Assembly: GCA_029267645.1 (NCBI GenBank)
Contig: JAJUIM010000007.1
Coordinates: 1-18,362 of the forward strand
Direction of reading: 5' to 3'
Length of the DNA stretch: 18,362 nucleotides
Origin: Microbacterium sp.
GTDB lineage: Bacteria; Actinomycetota; Actinomycetes; Actinomycetales; Microbacteriaceae
Shown: positions 1-7,296 of the stretch, one piece after another
How the letters are laid out: each line of letters opens with the position of its first letter
Numbering within the stretch: the stretch's first letter is position 1
The notes under the pieces: model-generated
The model's input: only the letters and a program-made list of their open reading frames with translations
Database searches by the model: none
Told to the model about the DNA's origin: nothing
Program-made: the position numbers and the translations under genes

Positions 1-1669
1 CGAGCAGCGCCTCCCGCAGCGTGTCGAGCCCGACGCCGCCGAGGTCGAGCGCGCGGCGGTGGAACTGCTTCATCGAGAACCGCTCGCCCTCGCGGCGGGC
101 TACCTCGTCGCGCAGCTGCTCCCAGATGCGCTGCCCCACCTTGTACGAGGGCGCCTGGCCGGGCCAGCCGAGGTAGCGGTTGACCTCGAACACGACGAAC
201 TCGTCGGCCATGTTGACGTTGCGGCGCATGAAGTCGAGCGCGTAGTCGGCGTCCCACTTCTGGTAGCTGTCGGGCCTGCGCTTGCCGAGGTGCACGCCGA
301 TGTCGAGCACGACGCGGGCCGCGCGCATGCGCTGCCCGTCGAGCATGCCGAGCCGTGCGGCCGGGTCGTCGAGGTAGCCGAGTTCCTCCATGAGCCGCTC
401 GGCGTACAGCGCCCACCCCTCTGCGTGGCCCGACGTGCCGGCGAGCAGGCGGCGCCAGCTGTTGAGCTGCGTGCGGTTGTACACGGCCTGGCCGACCTGC
501 AGGTGGTGGCCCGGAACGCCCTCGTGGTACACGGTCGTGAGCTCGCGCCACGTGTCGAATGCGCCGACGCCCTCGGGCACCGACCACCACATGCGGCCGG
601 GACGTGAGAAGTCGTCGCTCGGCGCCGTGTAGTAGATCTCGCCCGACGTCGTCGGCGCGATCATGCACTCGATGCGGCGCACGGGCTCGGGAATGTCGAA
701 GTGCGTCTCGCCGAGCGCAGCGACGGCGGCGTCGGCCGTCTCCTGCATCCATGCGCGCAGGGCCTCCGTGCCGACGAGCTTGCGCGTGCCGTCGCGCTCG
801 AGGAAGGCGACGGCCTCTTCGACGGACGCCCCCGGCAGCACCTCGCGCGCGACCTGCTCCTGCTCGGCGCGCACGCGGGCGAGCTCCTCGAGCCCCCACT
901 CGTACGTCTCGTCGAGGTCGACCTCGGCGCCGAGGAAGCGGCGCGAGTGCACCGTATACAGCTCGCGCCCCACCGCGTCGTCGTCGCTCGCGCGAGGCGC
1001 GAGCACGCCGTCGAGGAACCGTGCGAGTCGCCCGTAGGCGCTGCGGGCCGCGTCGGCGCCGGACGAAAGGTCGCGGCGCAGCGCCGCAGGCAGGCGATCG
1101 TCGCCCGAGGCGACGCCGTCGACGAGCTGGTCGAAGAAGCCGCCCGGCAGCGCGTAGCCGCGCGCCTGCTCGGCGACCTCGTGCACCTGCCGCACGGCCG
1201 GCACGACACCCTGTTGGATGCCCTCCCGCAGCGTCGCCATGTAGCCGTCGAGCGCGTCGGGAACGGCCGCGAGCCGGCGGGCGAACCGCGACCAGTCCTC
1301 CTCCGTGTCGGTCGGCATGAGGTCGTAGGCCTGGCGGATGTCCTGCGAGGGGCTCGCGAGCACGTTGACGTCGCGCAGGTGCCACTGTGCCGCGTCGAGC
1401 TCGAGATCCAGCCGCAGCTCGCGCGCCAGGTCGGTCTTCGTCACGCGATCCACGTCGTCGACCGGCTCGAGGCGCTCGAGGCGCTCGAGCACCGAGCGCG
1501 CCGCCGCGGCGTACGCCGCGTTGCCGTCGGGCCCGTAGTCGCCGTAGCGGTCGTTCACCTCGACGCGGCCGAGGTAGGTGCCGGTCGTCGGCATCAGCTC
1601 GACGACCGTGTCGACCCACTCTTCCGCCAGGGAGTCGATCAGGGACTGGGGGCGCGTGTTTTGATCCAT
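1..1669 (-). CDS. DUF885 family putative zinc metallopeptidase (3' end outside window)
   Basis: Reading leftward from the ATG at 1667-1669 the frame stays open to the window edge (556 codons), so only the last few residues are missing. The final visible residues (LDLGGVGLDTLREALL) resemble the usual DUF885 C-terminus. The diagnostic motif is HEGVPGHH at residues 382-389, followed by GHAEGWALYAE with His415 and Glu417. Together these resemble the HExxH-plus-Glu zinc site of gluzincin peptidases, the group to which DUF885 is thought to be distantly related. There is no signal peptide or membrane segment, so a cytoplasmic soluble enzyme is likely; the substrate is unknown and peptidase activity is inferred. 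It lies 44 nt downstream of polA in the same direction. A TAACCT hexamer 7 nt before the ATG suggests a promoter of its own and a leaderless mRNA. The family call is firm; the function is not. Confidence 0.9.
   Translation of the reverse strand, partial: MDQNTRPQSLIDSLAEEWVDTVVELMPTTGTYLGRVEVNDRYGDYGPDGNAAYAAAARSVLERLERLEPVDDVDRVTKTDLARELRLDLELDAAQWHLRDVNVLASPSQDIRQAYDLMPTDTEEDWSRFARRLAAVPDALDGYMATLREGIQQGVVPAVRQVHEVAEQARGYALPGGFFDQLVDGVASGDDRLPAALRRDLSSGADAARSAYGRLARFLDGVLAPRASDDDAVGRELYTVHSRRFLGAEVDLDETYEWGLEELARVRAEQEQVAREVLPGASVEEAVAFLERDGTRKLVGTEALRAWMQETADAAVAALGETHFDIPEPVRRIECMIAPTTSGEIYYTAPSDDFSRPGRMWWSVPEGVGAFDTWRELTTVYHEGVPGHHLQVGQAVYNRTQLNSWRRLLAGTSGHAEGWALYAERLMEELGYLDDPAARLGMLDGQRMRAARVVLDIGVHLGKRRPDSYQKWDADYALDFMRRNVNMADEFVVFEVNRYLGWPGQAPSYKVGQRIWEQLRDEVARREGERFSMKQFHRRALDLGGVGLDTLREALL
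1466..1489. repeat. 9-bp coding tandem repeat (CTCGAGGCG, about 2.7 copies)
   Basis: CTCGAGGCG occurs twice back to back (1466-1474, 1475-1483), followed by a partial copy (CTCGAG). Read on the minus strand it encodes LERLERLE in the N-terminal helical part of the DUF885 protein, so it looks like a short in-frame coding repeat, not a regulatory element. It could vary in copy number by slippage, adding or removing three residues at a time. Confidence 0.5.
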
Positions 1670-1676
1670 CGCCCCC

Positions 1677-1704
1677 AGGTTATCGGCAGGTGAAGCCCCG
1701 TCGA
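1677..1704 (-). promoter_or_regulatory. Candidate promoter of the DUF885 gene (leaderless type)
   Basis: On the minus strand a TAACCT -10-like hexamer (1677-1682) lies exactly 7 nt before the ATG at 1669. A weak -35-like TCGACG (1699-1704) sits 16 nt further upstream. Transcription from this -10 would begin at or next to the ATG, giving little or no 5' leader. The bases just before the ATG are GGGGGCG, which is not a good Shine-Dalgarno at that distance. This is inference from pattern and spacing only. Confidence 0.45.
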
Positions 1705-1713
1705 ATCGAGCGA

Positions 1714-4338
1714 TCAGTGCGCGGCCTCGTTCCAGTCGGCGCCGTGGCCCACCTGCACCGACAGCGGCACCGAGAGCTCGGCCGCCTCGCCCATGCGCCG
1801 CCGCACGACCTCCTCGACCGCGCTCCACTCGCCCTCGGCGACCTCGACCACGACCTCGTCGTGGATCTGCAGCAGCAGGCGCGAGCGCAGCGGCCTGAGG
1901 TCGTCGTGGATGCCGAACAGCGCGATCTTCATGATGTCGGCGGCGGTACCCTGGATCGGGGCGTTGAGCGCCGCGCGCTCGGCGTTCTCGCGCAGCACGC
2001 GGTTGGGGCTCGTGAGGTCGGGGAACGGGCGGCGGCGGCCGAAGATCGTCTCGGTGTAGCCGTCTTCTCGCGCCTTCTCGACCGAGGCGCGCAGGTAGTC
2101 GCGCACGGCGCCGAAGCGCTCGAAGTAGCCGAGCATGAGCTGCTTGGCCTCCTTCTGCTCGATGCCCAGCTGCTTCGCCAGCCCGAAGGCCGACAGACCG
2201 TAGACGAGGCCGTACGACATCGCCTTGACCTTGCTGCGCATCTCGCTCGTGACGTCCTCGGGCGCCACGCCGAACACCTGCGCGCCGACGAACCGGTGGA
2301 GGTCCTCGCCGTCGTTGAAGGCCTTCACGAGCCCCGGGTCGCCCGACAGATGCGCCATGATGCGCATCTCGATCTGCGAGTAGTCGGCGGTGAGCAGCGT
2401 CTCGTAGCCCTCGCCGACCTCGAACGCCGAGCGGATGCGGCGCGACTCCTCGGTGCGGACCGGAATGTTCTGCAGGTTGGGGTCGGTGCTCGAGAGGCGA
2501 CCGGTCTGGCTGCCCGTCTGCAGGTACGTCGTGTGCACGCGGCCGTCGTCGGCGATCGCGAGGTCGAGGCCGTCGATGATCTGCTTGAGCTTCGTCGCTT
2601 CGCGATGCGCGAGCAGCTGGCCGAGGAACGGGTGGGGTGCCTTGACCTGCAGCTCGGCGAGGGCGCTGGCGTCGGTCGTGTAGCCCGTCTTCGTCTTGCG
2701 GGTCTTCGGCAGCTCGAGCTCCTCGAAGAGCACCTGCTGCAGCTGCTTGGGCGAGCCGAGATTGACCTCGTGCCCGATCTCGGCGTACGCCTGCTGCGCG
2801 ATCGCGGCCGCGCGCTCGCCCAGCTCGGCGGAGAACGACGACAGCTTCTCGTGTGAGACGGCGACGCCCGCGAGCTCCATGTCTGCGAGCGCGAGCAGCG
2901 TGGGCATCTCGATGTTCGAGAGCACCTCGCGTTCGCGCTCGCGCAGGGCGTCCTCGACGGCCGCAGAGACGCGCAGCGTGTACCACGCGAGCTGGCCCGC
3001 GCTCGCCCCGTCGTCCTCGGGCACGAGCTGCGCCGGGTCGGCCTCGGGCAGCCGCTCCCCCAGGTACCGGTCGACGAGGTGGCCGAGCGTCTTGTCGGGG
3101 AACGACGGGCGCGCGATCCAGCCCGCGATGAGCGCGTCGACCCCGAGCGCGCGCACCTCGACGCCCGCGCGGCGGAGCGCCTTGATCTGCACCTTCGCAT
3201 CGCACATCGCCTTGCGGGCGTCGGACGCGAACCAGGCGCCGAGCGCGTCTGCCGCGCCGTCTGCCCACTCGACCTCGATCGCGGCGTCCTCCGCGGCGAA
3301 GCCGAGGCGCGCCGGCAGCGCGTCGGCCATCTCGACCGTGACGCCGACCGAGCCGGCGCGATCCGCGAGCCACGCCGCGGCCGCGGCGGCGTCGACGCGC
3401 TGGGGCTCGGGCGCGGCCTGCTGCGGGTCGCGCTCCGCCTCCTCGCCGCCGCCCATCGTCTCGAAGACGCGCTTCAGGAGCGTGCGGAACTCGAGCTGCG
3501 AGAAGACGTCGCGCACGGCCTTCTCGTCCGCCGCGCCGACCGCGAGGTCGTCGAGCGCGACCGGCACGTCGATGTCGTCGAGCAGGCGGTTGAGGCGGCG
3601 GTTGCGGCGCACGTCATCGATGTGGTCGCGGAGGTTCTGCCCCACGACGCCCTTGATCGTGTCGGCGCCGTCGAGCACGGCGTCGAGCGAGCCGAACTGC
3701 GTGAGCCACTTGACGGCGGTCTTCTCGCCCACCTTCGGCACGCCCGGCAGGTTGTCGGCCTTCTCGCCCACGAGCGCCGCGATGTCGGGGTACTGCTCGG
3801 GCGGCACGCCGTATCGCTCTTTGACCGTCGCCGGGTCGTAGCGCTTGAGCTTCGACACGCCCTGCACCGACGGGTACAGGAGCGTGACGCGGTCGGTCAC
3901 GAGCTGGATCGCATCGCGGTCGCCCGAGCAGACGAGCACGTCGTAGCCGGCCTCGACGCCGCGGCGGGCGAGCGTCGCGAGGATGTCGTCGGCCTCGAAG
4001 CCGTCCTTCTCGAGCACCGTGATGTTCATGGCCTCGAGCGCCTGCTTCAGCAGCGGGATCTGCCCCTTGAACTCGGCGGGGGTCTCCTGCCGCCCCTCCT
4101 TGTAGTCGGGGTACTCCTCCTTCCGGAAGGTGTGGTCGGAGACGTCGAAGGCGACGGCGACGTGCGAGGGCTGCTCGTTGCGGAGCAGCGAGAGGAACAT
4201 CGACAGGAAGCCGTGGATGCCGTTGGTGTGCTGGCCCTCCTTGTTCTGGAAGGAGTCGACCGGCAGCGCGAAGAAGGCCCGGAAGGCCAGCGAATGGCCG
4301 TCGACGACGAGCAGAGTAGGCTTCGTGGAGTTCGTCAC
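1714..4338 (-). CDS. polA: DNA polymerase I (5'-3' exonuclease plus family A polymerase)
   Basis: The protein has 874 residues and supports Okazaki-fragment maturation and excision-repair synthesis. The N-terminal 5'-3' exonuclease starts with LLVVDGHSLAFRAF and contains the acidic clusters FEADDILA and CSGDRDAIQL. The central 3'-5' exonuclease-like domain is degenerate: the expected DxE start is replaced by VTVEMADALPARLG and the other acidic residues are not evident, so proofreading is probably absent, as is common for actinobacterial PolA. The polymerase domain holds motif A (DYSQIEMR, Asp652), motif B (RSKVKAMSYGLVYG) and motif C (HDE at 826-828). I chose the GTG at 4336-4338, giving VTNSTKPTLLVVDGHS, because it matches the usual PolA N-terminus. 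The frame extends further upstream, but that part runs antisense to the thioesterase gene. It is divergent from the thioesterase, with 60 nt between them. Confidence 0.97.
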   Translation of the reverse strand: MTNSTKPTLLVVDGHSLAFRAFFALPVDSFQNKEGQHTNGIHGFLSMFLSLLRNEQPSHVAVAFDVSDHTFRKEEYPDYKEGRQETPAEFKGQIPLLKQALEAMNITVLEKDGFEADDILATLARRGVEAGYDVLVCSGDRDAIQLVTDRVTLLYPSVQGVSKLKRYDPATVKERYGVPPEQYPDIAALVGEKADNLPGVPKVGEKTAVKWLTQFGSLDAVLDGADTIKGVVGQNLRDHIDDVRRNRRLNRLLDDIDVPVALDDLAVGAADEKAVRDVFSQLEFRTLLKRVFETMGGGEEAERDPQQAAPEPQRVDAAAAAAWLADRAGSVGVTVEMADALPARLGFAAEDAAIEVEWADGAADALGAWFASDARKAMCDAKVQIKALRRAGVEVRALGVDALIAGWIARPSFPDKTLGHLVDRYLGERLPEADPAQLVPEDDGASAGQLAWYTLRVSAAVEDALREREREVLSNIEMPTLLALADMELAGVAVSHEKLSSFSAELGERAAAIAQQAYAEIGHEVNLGSPKQLQQVLFEELELPKTRKTKTGYTTDASALAELQVKAPHPFLGQLLAHREATKLKQIIDGLDLAIADDGRVHTTYLQTGSQTGRLSSTDPNLQNIPVRTEESRRIRSAFEVGEGYETLLTADYSQIEMRIMAHLSGDPGLVKAFNDGEDLHRFVGAQVFGVAPEDVTSEMRSKVKAMSYGLVYGLSAFGLAKQLGIEQKEAKQLMLGYFERFGAVRDYLRASVEKAREDGYTETIFGRRRPFPDLTSPNRVLRENAERAALNAPIQGTAADIMKIALFGIHDDLRPLRSRLLLQIHDEVVVEVAEGEWSAVEEVVRRRMGEAAELSVPLSVQVGHGADWNEAAH

Positions 4339-4344
4339 CCCTCC

Positions 4345-4350
4345 AGGGTA
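4345..4350 (-). promoter_or_regulatory. Candidate -10 of polA, 6 nt before the GTG start
   Basis: TACCCT on the minus strand ends 6 nt before the polA GTG (4338). A GGAGG is also present but lies only 1 nt from the GTG, too close for a normal Shine-Dalgarno. A leaderless transcript beginning at the GTG fits the sequence better. No clear -35 is visible in the 60-nt gap shared with the thioesterase gene. Confidence 0.4.
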
Positions 4351-4385
4351 TGCGGCACCACTGACTTTCGATGGCCGAGCGCCGG

Positions 4386-4390
4386 AAGGA
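4386..4390 (+). promoter_or_regulatory. Ribosome binding site fixing the thioesterase start
   Basis: AAGGA, within GGAAGGA, lies 8 nt upstream of the ATG at 4399. It supports that ATG over any upstream start in the longer open frame, which otherwise runs antisense through polA. Confidence 0.7.
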
Positions 4391-4398
4391 TCCGAGAG

Positions 4399-4809
4399 AT
4401 GACCGACGACAGCACAGGGCTCGACTGGCTCGCAGACCGCGGAATCGGCGTGCTCGCCGAGCGCATGGGAATCGAGTTCCAGGAGCTGTCGGCCGAGCGC
4501 TCTGTCGCGACGATGCCCGTCGAGGGCAACACGCAGCCCGTCGGCCTCCTGCACGGCGGCGCCTACGTCGTGCTCGGCGAGTCGCTCGGATCCATGGCCG
4601 CGAACTATCACGCCGGTCCCGGCCGACTCGCCGTCGGCGTCGACATCAACGCGACGCACACGTCGTCGGCCACGAGCGGCATCGTGACCGGCACCTGCAC
4701 CGCGATCCACCTCGGGCGCACCCTCACGGTGCACGAGATCGTCGTGACCGACGAGCGCGGCAGGCGCTGCTCGACCGTGCGCATCACGAACCTCATCAAG
4801 CAGGCGTAG
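4399..4809 (+). CDS. Hotdog-fold acyl-CoA thioesterase (PaaI/YdiI-MenI-like)
   Basis: This 136-residue single-domain protein has the length of hotdog thioesterases. The core motif NTQPVGLLHGGAYVVLGES closely resembles E. coli YdiI (MenI): Gln46, His52 and the presumed catalytic Glu61 lie where that family has its active-site residues, with a constant offset of two. The family hydrolyses acyl-CoA thioesters, and members act on 1,4-dihydroxy-2-naphthoyl-CoA in menaquinone synthesis or on phenylacetate-pathway CoA intermediates. The substrate here cannot be decided from sequence, and there are no men or paa genes nearby. It is the only plus-strand gene in the window, monocistronic, and bounded by a strong hairpin 13 nt after its stop. 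It starts with MTDDSTGLDWL behind a good ribosome binding site. Soluble and cytoplasmic. Confidence 0.9.
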   Translation: MTDDSTGLDWLADRGIGVLAERMGIEFQELSAERSVATMPVEGNTQPVGLLHGGAYVVLGESLGSMAANYHAGPGRLAVGVDINATHTSSATSGIVTGTCTAIHLGRTLTVHEIVVTDERGRRCSTVRITNLIKQA

Positions 4810-4822
4810 CGGACCGCGACGA

Positions 4823-4856
4823 CGAACGGCGGCTCCCCTGCGGGAGCCGCCGTTCG
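4823..4856. terminator. Bidirectional hairpin terminator between convergent genes
   Basis: A perfect 15-bp inverted repeat (arms 4823-4837 and 4842-4856) encloses a 4-nt loop. It lies between the thioesterase stop (4809, plus strand) and the response-regulator stop (4871, minus strand), so it can serve both genes. Neither side has a long T-tract, which is common for actinobacterial hairpin terminators. Confidence 0.9.
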
Positions 4857-4870
4857 CGAGTTCTGGGTGT

Positions 4871-5485
4871 TCAGCCCTTCTTGGGCGAGAGCTGCTCGAT
4901 GATCGCCTTCGCGACGTCCTGCATCGTCAGGCGGCGGTCCATGGAGGCCTTCTGGATCCAGCGGAACGCCTCGGGCTCGCTGAGGCCCATCTTCTCGTTG
5001 AGCAGGCCCTTGGCCCGGTCGACGAGCTTGCGGGTCTCGAAGCGCTCGACCATGTCGGCGACCTCGGCCTCGAGCGTGATGATCTGCTCGTGACGCGCCA
5101 GCGCGATCTCGATCGCGGGCAGCAGGTCGTTCGGCGTGAAGGGCTTGACGACGTACGCGAGCGCGCCCGCCTCGGTCGCCCGCTCGACCAGCTCCTTCTG
5201 GCTGAAGGCCGTGAGCAGCACGACGGGCGCGATGTTGTCGCGGCTGAGCTGCTCGGCCGCCGAGATGCCGTCGAGCTGGGGCATCTTCACGTCCATCACC
5301 ACGAGGTCGGGTCGCAGCTCGGTCGCGAGCTGCACGGCCGTCTCGCCGTCGCCGGCCTCGCCGACGACCTCATAGCCGTTGTCGCGCAGGATCTCGACGA
5401 TGTCCATGCGGATGAGGGACTCGTCCTCTGCGACCACGACGCGCCGCGGTGCCGGCTCGGTGTTCTCGTTCTGCTCTTCGCTCAC
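4871..5485 (-). CDS. pdtaR: ANTAR-domain response regulator / antiterminator, PdtaR-like
   Basis: About 204 residues in two parts. The receiver domain has, counting from an alternative ATG nine bases upstream, the acidic pair Glu23-Asp24, phospho-acceptor Asp68 (LVVMDVKMPQLDG), Thr95 (LLTAFS) and Lys117 (VVKPF). A helical linker leads to a C-terminal ANTAR RNA-binding domain (LVDRAKGLLNEKMGLSEPEAFRWIQ ending TMQDVAKAII). This architecture matches M. tuberculosis PdtaR (Rv1626), which is phosphorylated by the kinase PdtaS and acts on nascent RNA; no kinase gene is in the window. I prefer the GTG at 5483-5485 (VSEEQNEN) because a TAGGAT -10-like hexamer sits 7 nt before it and overlaps the alternative ATG at 5494, which has no Shine-Dalgarno. 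It ends at a shared hairpin, and tRNA-Leu lies just upstream. The family is certain; the orthology and the start are likely. Confidence 0.92.
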   Translation of the reverse strand: MSEEQNENTEPAPRRVVVAEDESLIRMDIVEILRDNGYEVVGEAGDGETAVQLATELRPDLVVMDVKMPQLDGISAAEQLSRDNIAPVVLLTAFSQKELVERATEAGALAYVVKPFTPNDLLPAIEIALARHEQIITLEAEVADMVERFETRKLVDRAKGLLNEKMGLSEPEAFRWIQKASMDRRLTMQDVAKAIIEQLSPKKG

Positions 5486-5492
5486 GTGTTCC

Positions 5493-5498
5493 ATCCTA
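5493..5498 (-). promoter_or_regulatory. Candidate -10 of the response regulator gene
   Basis: TAGGAT on the minus strand ends 7 nt before the GTG at 5485 and overlaps the possible ATG at 5494. If this is the real -10, transcription starts at the GTG and the ATG is not part of the mRNA. No clear -35 is visible in the 60-nt gap to the tRNA gene. Confidence 0.4.
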
Positions 5499-5556
5499 TG
5501 ACCGGGTTCCGTCTTCGATCATCAGCGACTCCCAAGACGGGTGCCGACGATCCGTG

Positions 5557-5639
5557 TGCCGATGGTGGGACTCGAACCCACACGCCCTCGCGGACAGCGC
5601 ATTTTGAGTGCGCCGCGTCTGCCATTCCGCCACATCGGC
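5557..5639 (-). tRNA. tRNA-Leu (anticodon CAA)
   Basis: Read on the minus strand, a 7-bp acceptor stem pairs GCCGATG (5633-5639) with CATCGGC (5558-5564), with discriminator base A at 5557. The anticodon stem GCGCA/TGCGC encloses the loop CTCAAAA, so the anticodon is CAA (5604-5606), reading UUG leucine codons. A long variable arm marks it as a class II tRNA, and the T arm is GTGGG-TTCGAGT-CCCAC. The 3' CCA is not encoded (the next bases are CAC), so it must be added after transcription. The gene starts 5 nt after the pyk terminator hairpin and lies upstream of the response regulator. Confidence 0.97.
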
Positions 5640-5643
5640 TCGA

Positions 5644-5670
5644 GCGGCGGCCCCTGGGCGGGACCGCCGC
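5644..5670 (-). terminator. pyk transcription terminator
   Basis: An 11-bp stem (5660-5670 with 5644-5654, including one G-U pair in the minus-strand RNA) encloses a 5-nt loop. It begins 7 nt after the pyk stop and ends just before tRNA-Leu. It should separate pyk from the tRNA, unless read-through supplies the tRNA transcript. Confidence 0.75.
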
Positions 5671-5677
5671 GACGAGG

Positions 5678-7120
5678 CTACGCCTTGTAGGCGGGCGCCG
5701 CGCCGTGGATCGCGTCGCCCACGCGGTGCACGCGCAGGTCGTTCGTCGATCCCGCGATTCCGGGAGGGGATCCCGAGATCACGATGACCTTGTCGCCGAC
5801 GCGCGCGAGGTCGTTCGACAGCAGGTGCTCGTCGACCTGCAGGAACATGCGGTCGGTGTGCTCGACCGGCTCGACGATGGCGGAGCGGATGCCCCACGTG
5901 AGCTGCATGCGCCGGCGCACCTCCTCCTCGATCGTGAACGCGATCATGGGGCGCGAGGGGCGCAGGCGCGACATGCGGCGCGCCGAGTCGCCCGTCTGCG
6001 TGAAGATGCAGAGGAACTTCGCCTCGACGAAGTCGGCAACCTCGACGGCCGCGACCGTGAGCGCGCCGCCCTGCGTGCGGGGCTTCGAGCTCAGGGCCTC
6101 AATGCGCTCGAGGCCGTGGTCCTCGGTCGACTCGACGATGCGCGCCATGGTCTGAACCGTGATCGCGGGGTACGCGCCCACGCTCGTCTCGCCCGACAGC
6201 ATGACCGCGTCGGCGCCGTCGAGGACGGCGTTCGCGACGTCGCTCGTCTCGGCGCGCGTCGGGACAGGGTTCTGGATCATCGACTCGAGCATCTGCGTCG
6301 CGACGATGACCGGCTTGGCGAGGCGGCGGGCGATCCCGATGGCCTGCTTCTGCACGATCGGCACGGCCTCGAGCGGCAGCTCGACACCGAGGTCGCCGCG
6401 GGCGACCATGATGCCGTCGAAGGCCTCGACGATCTCCTCGAGGACCTCGACCGCCTGCGGCTTCTCGATCTTCGCGATGATCGGAACGCGGCGCTCCTCC
6501 TCGGCCATGATCACGTGGGCGCGCTGCACGTCCTTCGCGCTGCGCACGAACGACAGCGCGATGATGTCGGCGCCCTTGCGGAGCGCCCACCGCAGGTCGG
6601 CCTCGTCCTTCTCGGTCAGTGCCGGCACGTTGACGGCGACGCCCGGGAGGTTGATGCCCTTGTTGTTGCTGACGGGGCCGCCCACGACGACCTCGGTCGT
6701 CACGGTCGTGCCGTCGGTCTCGAGCACCTTGACGCGGACCTTGCCGTCGTCGATCAGGAGGAAGTCGCCGGGGGCGACGTCGCCCGCGAGGCCCTTGTAG
6801 GTGGTCCCCACGATCTCCTTGGTGCCGACGACGTCCTCGACCGTGATCTTGAAGATGTCGCCGGGGGCGAGGACGTGGGGTCCGTCGGCGAACGTCGCGA
6901 GCCGGATCTTCGGGCCCTGTAGGTCGGCGAGGATCGCGACGGGGCGTCCCGCCTCCTCGGCCGCGCCGCGCACATTCGCGAAGTTGTTGTCGTGGACGGA
7001 GTAGTCGCCGTGGCTCAGATTGAATCGCGCGACATCGAGTCCCGCGTCGATCAGATCCCGGACGGTCTCCTTGGTCGAGGTCGCCGGCCCGAGGGTCGCG
7101 ACGATCTTGGCTCGTCTCAC
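5678..7120 (-). CDS. pyk: Pyruvate kinase
   Basis: 480 residues, the usual bacterial length. The enzyme converts phosphoenolpyruvate and ADP to pyruvate and ATP, the last step of glycolysis. The N-terminal strand VRRAKIVATLGPA is typical. The active site is visible in VARFNLSHGD (Arg31, Asn33, Ser35), the IAKIEKPQA motif with Lys217 and metal ligand Glu219, the following ARGDLGVELP, and the helix ATQMLESMI continuing to MLSGETSVGAYP. The C-terminal effector-binding domain is complete. The GTG at 7118-7120 is chosen over an ATG at 7147 because GGAAGG lies 7 nt upstream of the GTG and homologues start at MRRAKIVATLGPA. It lies downstream of the gltBD terminator, so it is probably transcribed alone; a TAGTCT at 7237-7242 is a weak candidate -10 that would leave a leader of roughly 110 nt. 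Confidence 0.97.
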   Translation of the reverse strand: MRRAKIVATLGPATSTKETVRDLIDAGLDVARFNLSHGDYSVHDNNFANVRGAAEEAGRPVAILADLQGPKIRLATFADGPHVLAPGDIFKITVEDVVGTKEIVGTTYKGLAGDVAPGDFLLIDDGKVRVKVLETDGTTVTTEVVVGGPVSNNKGINLPGVAVNVPALTEKDEADLRWALRKGADIIALSFVRSAKDVQRAHVIMAEEERRVPIIAKIEKPQAVEVLEEIVEAFDGIMVARGDLGVELPLEAVPIVQKQAIGIARRLAKPVIVATQMLESMIQNPVPTRAETSDVANAVLDGADAVMLSGETSVGAYPAITVQTMARIVESTEDHGLERIEALSSKPRTQGGALTVAAVEVADFVEAKFLCIFTQTGDSARRMSRLRPSRPMIAFTIEEEVRRRMQLTWGIRSAIVEPVEHTDRMFLQVDEHLLSNDLARVGDKVIVISGSPPGIAGSTNDLRVHRVGDAIHGAAPAYKA

Positions 7121-7127
7121 AGAAATG

Positions 7128-7133
7128 CCTTCC
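7128..7133 (-). promoter_or_regulatory. Ribosome binding site fixing the pyk GTG start
   Basis: GGAAGG on the minus strand lies 7 nt before the GTG at 7120. The alternative ATG at 7147 lies upstream of this site and would add nine residues not typical of pyruvate kinases. Confidence 0.75.
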
Positions 7134-7252
7134 GCACTGCTGGGCATGCCTGCCCGTGGGTATGGAGTTGCGCTCGCCCGACCTCAGCGGCACCGCACGT
7201 GCCCGGCGGGTCGGATCGTGCCCGAGCGCTCCCCTCAGACTACGCGCATACG

Positions 7253-7289
7253 GGGCGGCGACGCGACGGCAGGCGCCGCGTCGCCGCCC
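7253..7289 (-). terminator. Hairpin terminator after gltD
   Basis: A perfect 13-bp inverted repeat (7253-7265 with 7277-7289) encloses an 11-nt loop. It starts 7 nt beyond the gltD stop codon. It should end the gltBD transcript before the pyk promoter region. There is no T-tract. Confidence 0.85.
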
Positions 7290-7296
7290 GGAGCGA

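Noticed and set aside
3079..4398. Upstream extension of the thioesterase frame antisense to polA
   Set aside because: The extension is low-complexity (Arg/Glu/Val/Leu), and the true start at 4399 has a good ribosome binding site and matches the family length.
5090..6922. A 610-codon plus-strand open frame across the response regulator, tRNA-Leu and pyk
   Set aside because: It runs antisense through three recognised genes including a tRNA, and its composition is that of a G/C-bias shadow.
7130..7160. Small inverted repeat GGGCA-TGCC-TGCCC in the pyk leader
   Set aside because: A five-bp stem in this G+C-rich DNA is easily found by chance, and it does not cover the ribosome binding site.
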